Shown here in pieces: positions 58,288 to 64,000 of a DNA stretch of 64,000 nucleotides (position 1 is the stretch's first letter; each line of letters opens with the position of its first letter). Below the pieces are notes generated by a model, which worked only from the letters and a program-made list of their open reading frames with translations, had not been told where the DNA came from and ran no database searches. The stretch is from Pimelobacter simplex (lineage in GTDB: Bacteria > Actinomycetota > Actinomycetes > Propionibacteriales > Nocardioidaceae): contig JADCLI010000021.1 of NCBI GenBank assembly GCA_016803235.1, positions 24,297 to 88,296 on the forward strand. The letters are read 5' to 3'. Both the position numbers and the translations under genes were made by a program.

Positions 58288-59946
58288 TCAGGCGCCGGCG
58301 AGGTCCTCGGCGTCGACGATCCGGTACGCGTAGCCCTGCTCGGCGAGGAACCGCTGCCGGTTCTGGGCGAACTCGGCGTCCACGGTGTCGCGGGCGACGA
58401 TCGTGTAGAAGTGCGCGACCTTCCGCTCGCCACCGGGCCCGGGAGGCCCGGGCCGCAGCAGCCGGCCCAGCCGCTGCGCCTCCTCCTGCCGGGAGCCGAA
58501 GGACCCCGACACCTGGATGGCGACCTCGGCGGTGGGCAGGTCGATCGAGAAGTTCGCGACCTTCGAGACCACGAGCAGCCCGATCTCGCCGGAGCGGAAG
58601 CCGTCGAAGAGCCGCTGCCGCTCCTTGACGGTGGTCTGCCCGGTGATGACCGGCGCGTCCAGCGCGGTGGCGAGCTCGTCGAGCTGCTCGAGGTACTGCC
58701 CGATCACGAGCGTCGGCTGCCCGGCGTGCCGGGCGACGAGGTCCCGCACCACCGTGAGCTTCTCCGGCGTGCACGCCGCCAGCCGGTAGCGCTCCTCCGG
58801 ATCGGCGGTGGCGTACGACATCCGCGAGGCGTCGGGCAGCGAGACCCGGACCTCGATGCAGTCGGCCGGCGCGATCCAGCCCTGCGCCTCGATGTCCTTC
58901 CACGGGGCGTCGTAGCGCTTCGGGCCGATCAGCGAGAACACGTCGCCCTCGCGGCCGTCCTCGCGCACCAGGGTCGCGGTCAGCCCGATCCGGCGCCGCG
59001 CCTGCAGGTCCGCGGTCATCCGGAAGATCGGCGCCGGCAGCAGGTGCACCTCGTCGTACACGATCAGGCCCCAGTCGCGGGCGTCGAACAGCTCGAGGTG
59101 CGGGTAGACGCCCTTCCGCTTGGTCGTGACGACCTGGTACGTCGCGATGGTGACCGGGCGGATCTGCTTGACGGTGCCGGAGTACTCGCCGATCTCGTCC
59201 TCCGTCAGGGAGGTACGACGGACCAGCTCGTCCTTCCACTGCCGGGCGCTCACGGTGTTGGTGACCAGGATCAGCGTGGTCGCCTGCGCGTGCGCCATCG
59301 CGGCGGCGCCGACGATGGTCTTGCCCGCACCGCACGGGAGCACGACGACGCCGGACCCGCCGTGCCAGAACGCCTCGGCCGCCTCCGCCTGGTAGGACCG
59401 CAGGGTCCAGTCGTCCTCGGCCAGCGCGATGGGGTGGGCCTCGCCGTCGACGTACCCGGCGTAGTCCTCGGCCGGCCAGCCCAGCTTGAGCAGCGCCTGC
59501 TTGAGGTTGCCGCGCTCCGAGGGGTGCACCGCCACGGTGTCGTCGTCGATCCGCGCACCGAGCATGCCGGCGATCTTCTTGGCGCGCAGCACCTCCTCCA
59601 GCACCGGGCGGTCGCTGGAGGCCAGCACCAGGCCGTGGACGGGGTGCTTCTCCAGCCGCAGCCGGCCGTAGCGCGCCATCGTCTCGGCGACGTCGACCAG
59701 CAGCGCGTGGGGGACCGGGTAGCGCGACCAGGTCAGCAGCGTGTCGACGACCTGCTCGGCGTCGTGGCCGGCGGCGCGCGCGTTCCACAGGCCCAGCGGC
59801 GTCAGCCGGTAGGTGTGGATGTGCTCGGGGGAGCGCTCCAGCTCGGCGAACGGCGCGATGGCCTTGCGGCACTCGGCGGCCTGCGGGTGGTCGACCTCCA
59901 GCAGCAGCGACTTGTCCGACTGCACGATCAGGGGTCCGTCGGTCAC
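58288..59946 (-). CDS. XPB/ERCC3-type DNA helicase, 552 aa
   Basis: SF2 helicase of the bacterial XPB family, known in mycobacteria (Rv0861c type). Damage-recognition-like N-terminus (about 1-170), then Walker A VVLPCGAGKTIVGAA, DEVH box VYDEVHLLPAPIF, the RED motif ATLVREDGREGDVF and motif VI QEEAQRLGRLLRPG. Expected to unwind DNA 3' to 5' in repair or transcription. A leaderless-type TAGACT lies 6 nt before GTG 59946. Its partner (next entry) lies upstream on the same strand. Confidence 0.94.
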   Translation of the reverse strand: MTDGPLIVQSDKSLLLEVDHPQAAECRKAIAPFAELERSPEHIHTYRLTPLGLWNARAAGHDAEQVVDTLLTWSRYPVPHALLVDVAETMARYGRLRLEKHPVHGLVLASSDRPVLEEVLRAKKIAGMLGARIDDDTVAVHPSERGNLKQALLKLGWPAEDYAGYVDGEAHPIALAEDDWTLRSYQAEAAEAFWHGGSGVVVLPCGAGKTIVGAAAMAHAQATTLILVTNTVSARQWKDELVRRTSLTEDEIGEYSGTVKQIRPVTIATYQVVTTKRKGVYPHLELFDARDWGLIVYDEVHLLPAPIFRMTADLQARRRIGLTATLVREDGREGDVFSLIGPKRYDAPWKDIEAQGWIAPADCIEVRVSLPDASRMSYATADPEERYRLAACTPEKLTVVRDLVARHAGQPTLVIGQYLEQLDELATALDAPVITGQTTVKERQRLFDGFRSGEIGLLVVSKVANFSIDLPTAEVAIQVSGSFGSRQEEAQRLGRLLRPGPPGPGGERKVAHFYTIVARDTVDAEFAQNRQRFLAEQGYAYRIVDAEDLAGA

Positions 59947-59952
59947 CGCACG

Positions 59953-59958
59953 AGTCTA
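59953..59958 (-). promoter_or_regulatory. -10 element (TAGACT, minus strand) of the XPB gene
   Basis: TAGACT on the minus strand ends 6 nt before the GTG of the helicase gene, although the upstream partner gene ends only 20 nt away. The helicase thus may have its own promoter. Confidence 0.5.
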
Positions 59959-59965
59959 GGTCGGC

Positions 59966-62254
59966 TCACCTGACGGGGATGACCCGGCTGATCCGGTGCA
60001 CGGCGTAGCGCCGCTCCGCGTCCGGGTCGTCGGCGTCGGCGTCGGCGTCGAACGCCGTCAGCTGACCGCCCTCGACGACCAGCGGGCGCACGGTCCGCTC
60101 GGACACCACGCCCTGGTTGTCGGTGAACCCGATGAGCACGGCGCCGCCGCGCTCGATCGCGTCCCGCAGCGCCGAGAGCACACCGCCGCCCGCGGCGGTG
60201 GCCGTGGCCGGGCGGTTGCGCGCGGCCTCGTCACCCTCGCGCAGCGTCGCCACGGCGGACACGACCTGCGCGGCCTGGCGGGCCGCGGCGCGTGCGGCGT
60301 CGGCGGACTCCCTGGTCCGCGGCGGGCGCGCGCGCAGGGTGTCGGGGGTGCCGACCCGGACCACCCCGTCGGGTCCCTCGACGACCGGCGCCAGGCCGAG
60401 CTCGCGCAGCCGGGGGAGCAGCACGTCGATCGGCAGCGTGGACACCACGACCGTCGGCGCGATCCGCTGCAGCCCGAGCGCCGCCGCCCTCGGGTGGCTG
60501 ACCAGGGCCGCGAGCGCGGCCTCGTCCTCGGAGCGCACGAAGGACGACGCCAGCCCGACCCGCAGCCGGCCGAAGGAGCGGACCACGTCGTCGATCAGGT
60601 AGCTCAGCGGCTGGGGGACCGGCGTGCGCGAGGCGGCCAGCACGAAAGCGTGCAGCTCGGCCGCGGTCCAGCCGGCGTCCAGCGCGCGGCGTACCGAGTC
60701 GGGGGTGAAGCGGTAGACCGTCGCCGCGCCGTGCGAGTCGACGTCGGCGACCTGCTGCAGCCGCCGGGCCAGGTCCGGCTCGAGCGGGCCGGGCGCGACG
60801 GCGGTCAGGTCGGCCTGGATCAGCACGTGGTCGACCGGCGGCGGCAGCAGCTCGGCCAGAACGGGGGTCGGGTCCCCGCCCGCCAGCAGCACCCTCGCGT
60901 ACGGCGCCAGCACGTCGGCACCGGTCAGGCCGAGGACCGCGGCCTCGGCGACCGCCCACGCCACCAGGTCGGGACGGGTCCGGGGCCGGCGCGGCCGCTC
61001 CCAGGCGACCCGAGCGACCAGCGACGGGAGGCCGGTGCCGGCGGAGAGGCCGTGGCCCTCGGGCAGGCCGGCGAGGACGGCGAGCGCCATCGTCTTGGCC
61101 TCCGGCATCCCGGCGGCCGACAGCTCGGGGGTCAGCGTGTTCCACGGCTTCTGGTCCGGCCCCCGCTCGCCGACCAGCGACGGCAGCCGCGGGCTCGACA
61201 GCCAGGCGCGGGCGAGAACGCTCCACCGTTCGGCGACCGGCCGCTCGGCCCACTCGTCGAACGCCGACGTCGGCACCCACACGGGGTTGCCGTCCGCGTC
61301 CGCACGGGTGCCGGCCAGCCCGGCCTCGTGCGCGAGCTCGACGTGCAGCGCCGCCTCGGGTTCCGGCACCTGCAGCTGGGCGGCGGCCGCCTTCAGCTCA
61401 CGGACGCCGAGCCCGGTGGTGCGCAGCGCGGCCGCCGGCCGGGTGCCCCACCACTCGAGGAGCAGCCCGACCCGTCGTACGACGTCCGTGGCGGCACCCA
61501 GCGCGGCACTGGTGGCGAGGCGGGGCGAGCGCTCCTCCGAGGCGACCGCGGGCGGGACGTCGACCGGCTCGGCGGTGGTCCGGCCACCCCGGACGGTGAG
61601 GCCGACCTCGCCGGGCACGACCAGCAACCCCGGCAGCAGGGACCCGCCGGGCACCAGCAGCCGGTGCGCGACGAGCAGCTCGGCCGGTGTCTCCGCGTCC
61701 TCGGGGCGCAGCCCGACGCGCACCGACCCCGACTTCGCCGTACCGCCCTCGGCGATGACGTGGTCGAGCAGCGCGCGGGCGCCCTGCGGCAGCGATGCCA
61801 GGGCCGCCGCGATCTCCTCGGCCGGGCGCGGTGACGCCGTGCGCGGCCGCAGGCCGCTCACCCCGGCGTCCGCTCCGCCGACCATCGCGTCGGCCACGCC
61901 GCTCAGCGCGCGGAGCCCCTCGGGGGAGTCCCAGGCGACCGCGAGGTCGCGCAGCCGGGCCAGTGTCGCGGCGACGTACGCCGGGTCGGCGTGGACGATC
62001 GCAGCGACTTCCGGATCGGTGGTTTGACCGGCGACGACGAGGGCATCCAGTACCGAGAGCTCGCCTCGGGTGAGGCTGTCGAGCGCGCGAGCGATCGAGT
62101 TCCTCACCGCGGCGCGGGACGCGAGTTGTCCGAAGTCGTGAGGGGCAGGGGTGGCCAGGTCGGGACGAGCGGTGAGCAGGCGCTGGAGCCGATCGTCGGG
62201 CCACGACCGCAGCTGGTCGGCCAACGACCGGTGTCCGCTCGGTCCCGCTCCCAC
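59966..62254 (-). CDS. Helicase-associated protein, XPB partner (Rv0862c-like), 762 aa
   Basis: Large protein always found beside the actinobacterial XPB helicase. N-terminal helical region (about 1-160) with LADQLRSWPDDRLQRLLTARPDL, a middle winged-helix-rich part and a C-terminal helicase-C-like domain (about 480-760) that lacks Walker motifs, so it has no ATPase of its own. It probably loads or regulates XPB, like Bax1 in archaea, but this is inference. GTG 62254 is chosen because TAGCGT lies 7 nt upstream. An acidic repeat DADADADD is near the C-terminus. Confidence 0.85.
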   Translation of the reverse strand: MGAGPSGHRSLADQLRSWPDDRLQRLLTARPDLATPAPHDFGQLASRAAVRNSIARALDSLTRGELSVLDALVVAGQTTDPEVAAIVHADPAYVAATLARLRDLAVAWDSPEGLRALSGVADAMVGGADAGVSGLRPRTASPRPAEEIAAALASLPQGARALLDHVIAEGGTAKSGSVRVGLRPEDAETPAELLVAHRLLVPGGSLLPGLLVVPGEVGLTVRGGRTTAEPVDVPPAVASEERSPRLATSAALGAATDVVRRVGLLLEWWGTRPAAALRTTGLGVRELKAAAAQLQVPEPEAALHVELAHEAGLAGTRADADGNPVWVPTSAFDEWAERPVAERWSVLARAWLSSPRLPSLVGERGPDQKPWNTLTPELSAAGMPEAKTMALAVLAGLPEGHGLSAGTGLPSLVARVAWERPRRPRTRPDLVAWAVAEAAVLGLTGADVLAPYARVLLAGGDPTPVLAELLPPPVDHVLIQADLTAVAPGPLEPDLARRLQQVADVDSHGAATVYRFTPDSVRRALDAGWTAAELHAFVLAASRTPVPQPLSYLIDDVVRSFGRLRVGLASSFVRSEDEAALAALVSHPRAAALGLQRIAPTVVVSTLPIDVLLPRLRELGLAPVVEGPDGVVRVGTPDTLRARPPRTRESADAARAAARQAAQVVSAVATLREGDEAARNRPATATAAGGGVLSALRDAIERGGAVLIGFTDNQGVVSERTVRPLVVEGGQLTAFDADADADDPDAERRYAVHRISRVIPVR

Positions 62255-62261
62255 GATGCAC

Positions 62262-62271
62262 ACGCTAGGAC
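62262..62271. promoter_or_regulatory. Overlapping divergent -10 elements
   Basis: Minus-strand TAGCGT (62267-62262) for the helicase partner shares its TA with plus-strand TAGGAC (62266-62271) for the PP2C gene. The starts are 21 nt apart. Both are close to their start codons, so the two transcripts compete for the same DNA. Confidence 0.45.
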
Positions 62272-62275
62272 ATCG

Positions 62276-63115
62276 GTGAACCGCGTCGAGCTGCACCACG
62301 GTGCCGCCACCGACGTCGGTCTGGTCCGGCAGGTCAACGAGGACGCCTTCTTGGCCCATCCGCCCGTCTTCGCGGTGGCCGACGGCATGGGCGGGCACGA
62401 CCGTGGCGACGTCGCCAGCAGGTTCGCCGTCGAGGAGCTCGCGCGTCTCGCCGACGGCAGCTACGACCTCGAGGACGGCACGGCCGCGGTCGACGCCGCC
62501 CTGCAGGCCGCGCAGGACCGCCTGCTCGCCTACGACGACGAGCAGCGCGCCGCCGGGGCGGGCGACGACTTCGCCGCCGGCACGACCGTCGTCCTCGCCC
62601 TCCTGGTGCAGTCCGCCGACCGCCCGCACTGGCTGCTCGCCAATGTCGGCGACTCACGGATCTATCGCTGGAACGAGGGCGAGCTCGAGCAGGTCAGCGT
62701 CGACCACAGTCTGGTCCAGGAGCTCGTCGACGCCGGCCGGATCACGCCCGACGACGCCGCCGTCCACCCGAACCGCAACGTCGTCACCCGCGCGCTCGGG
62801 GGAGCGGCGATGCCGGCGGCGGTCAGCGGGGCGGCCGACTACTACCTGCTGCCCCTCGCCGCGGCCGAGCGACTGCTGCTGTGCTCCGACGGCGTCAGTG
62901 GCATGGTGGACGACGTGACCATCGCCTCGATCCTCGCCGGGTACGACGACCCGCGCGACGCCGCCGACGCCCTGGTGGCCGCGGCGGTCACCGCGGGCGG
63001 TCACGACAACGCGACGGCGGTCGTGGTCGATGTGGTGGGATTGGCACACGTTGACCCGTACGACTCGCACGCGCAGCGGTTGAGTCTGGAGCAGAAGTTG
63101 GGGGCACTCCCATGA
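62276..63115 (+). CDS. PP2C-family serine/threonine phosphatase, 279 aa
   Basis: Metal-dependent Ser/Thr phosphatase: VRQVNEDAFLA, VADGMGGHDRGDVAS (metal Asp), LLANVGDSRIYRW, LLLCSDGVSGMVDD and TAGGHDNATAVVVDV, the last Asp set. Cytosolic, no membrane helix. Its stop overlaps the next gene by 4 nt. In related actinobacteria PP2C genes pair with FHA-domain proteins and STPKs; the partner here may be the last gene in the window. Confidence 0.93.
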   Translation: MNRVELHHGAATDVGLVRQVNEDAFLAHPPVFAVADGMGGHDRGDVASRFAVEELARLADGSYDLEDGTAAVDAALQAAQDRLLAYDDEQRAAGAGDDFAAGTTVVLALLVQSADRPHWLLANVGDSRIYRWNEGELEQVSVDHSLVQELVDAGRITPDDAAVHPNRNVVTRALGGAAMPAAVSGAADYYLLPLAAAERLLLCSDGVSGMVDDVTIASILAGYDDPRDAADALVAAAVTAGGHDNATAVVVDVVGLAHVDPYDSHAQRLSLEQKLGALP

Positions 63116-64000
63116 GCGAGAGCGGCACCGCCTGGTCGTACCGCAGTGGTGCGTGGTTCGCGGTCTTCGGACCCGGGGTCGCGATCGTGCTGCCGGAGTC
63201 CCAGAAGGACCAGGTCGTCGGTCTCTGGGCGCTGGTCGACGGCGGCGCCGGCTTCGACGACGTCCTCGACGGGCTGCTCGCCTCGGGCCTGAGCCGGATC
63301 CCCGGCTTCGTGCTGGTCAGCACCGACGAGGGCCCCACCCGCTTCCTGCTGCGCGGCGCCGGCGTGGTCGCCACGGTCACCGCCGCCGGCGAGACCGTGA
63401 CCGTCGACGGCGGCGCGAGCCACACCTGGGCCGAGCGCAGCCTCGACGACGTCACCGCGCTGAGCATCAGCCTCCCGGCCGGTGACGACGCAGCCACGGC
63501 CGACGAGACCGACTTCCCGATCCTCACCGGCCTGGTCCGGGTCGGGCGGATCGACCGCCCCGCCGTCGCTGCCGTCTCCGCCGCCGCGGCGCCCGAGCCG
63601 GTCGTGGAGCCGGCGGAGGAGCCGGCCGAGGAGCCGGCCGAGGAGCCCACCGACCAGGAGGACGAGTTCGCCCCTGTCACCGGTGGCGCCCACCTGGCTG
63701 TCGACGACGAGCCGCAGGCCCCGGCCGAGGAGCCGGCTCCCGCCGCGGAGGAGCCCGCTGCCGTCGAGGAGGAGCCGGCGGCGCTCGACGAGCCCAGCCC
63801 GCTCGACGAGCGCGCGTCCGCGGTCACCGAGGCGGCGTACCTCGACGACGGCCCGGCCACCGAGGTCATGGAGAGCGTCGACGAGCCCCTGGGCGAGGCC
63901 CCGCAGGAGCCGGCCCCCGACGGCTGGGTGACCCCGTGGGACAGCCCGGTCGCTGCCGCTGTCGGTCACCCGGCCCCGCGCCGAGCGGGGACCGGTCGAC
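63112..64000 (+). CDS. Acidic, Pro/Glu-repeat protein (3' end outside window)
   Basis: Open to the window edge; the N-terminal ~296 residues are seen. Residues 1-125 form a beta-rich folded region (WSYRSGAWFAVFGPGVAIVLPE, VDGGAGFDDVLDGLL, FLLRGAGVVATVTA). A long acidic Pro/Glu/Ala linker follows with repeats EPAEEPAEEPAEEPT. No known domain is complete. Because it is coupled to a PP2C gene (ATGA overlap), an FHA domain may lie past the window edge; this is inference. Confidence 0.55.
   Translation, partial: MSESGTAWSYRSGAWFAVFGPGVAIVLPESQKDQVVGLWALVDGGAGFDDVLDGLLASGLSRIPGFVLVSTDEGPTRFLLRGAGVVATVTAAGETVTVDGGASHTWAERSLDDVTALSISLPAGDDAATADETDFPILTGLVRVGRIDRPAVAAVSAAAAPEPVVEPAEEPAEEPAEEPTDQEDEFAPVTGGAHLAVDDEPQAPAEEPAPAAEEPAAVEEEPAALDEPSPLDERASAVTEAAYLDDGPATEVMESVDEPLGEAPQEPAPDGWVTPWDSPVAAAVGHPAPRRAGTGR

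Overview
The window is a GC-rich chromosomal segment from a high-GC Gram-positive actinobacterium, most likely a member of the Nocardioidaceae (Nocardioides-like). The evidence is codon use, many GTG starts, and core gene orders known from mycobacteria and other actinobacteria: gpmA-senX3-regX3 with phoU, carD next to ispD/ispF/cysS/rlmB, glmU-prs-rplY-pth, and an XPB helicase beside its usual partner. Many genes have a TANNNT -10 element only 6-8 nt before an ATG/GTG, which suggests widespread leaderless transcription. This naming is inference from gene content; no 16S rRNA gene is present.

Layout. 1-3.1 kb: two EamA exporters and a MASE1-PAS-GGDEF diguanylate cyclase. 3.1-7.3 kb: RegX3/SenX3 facing PhoU across a PHO box, then gpmA and an LpqE-like lipoprotein. 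7.3-22 kb: UbiA prenyltransferase, carD, a truncated IspD-like protein, a VanY-like peptidase facing a two-component system, ispD, ispF, a sulfite-oxidase-like molybdoenzyme, a C39 peptidase, a 218-bp inverted-repeat element, cysS, rlmB, a phosphoesterase and an LppU-type protein. 22-29.5 kb: tRNA-Gln(UUG), a decayed gene, a DUF5999 gene, an ABC exporter with a NarL-type two-component system, glmU and prs. 29.5-35.6 kb: an AAA ATPase with an AT-rich operator, a mirror-image pair of MarR/DinB-like modules, rplY, pth and a CysQ-like phosphatase. 35.6-43.6 kb: mixed housekeeping and hypothetical genes, a possible WXG100-like pair, rtcB with a strongly structured 5' leader, a TrpB-type synthase and chorismate mutase. 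43.7-47.4 kb: a BASS transporter, a MarR regulator and an arylsulfatase. 47.4-55.9 kb: a full catechol-to-central-metabolism route, catR-catB-catA-catC-pcaD on one strand and pcaF-pcaI-pcaJ on the other, with an OhrR-type sensor between them. 55.9-64 kb: Lon, the XPB helicase pair, a PP2C phosphatase and a truncated acidic protein.

How the genes work together. The cat/pca genes turn catechol into succinyl-CoA and acetyl-CoA. The SenX3/RegX3/PhoU set handles phosphate sensing. IspD and IspF serve the MEP isoprenoid route, which could supply the UbiA substrate. The most unusual features are regulatory or RNA-like rather than coding: the three-way-junction leader of rtcB (41664-41770), the shared GTCAG-N5-CTGAC operators of the mirrored MarR modules (31286-32650), and the symmetric 218-bp element before cysS (17276-17493).
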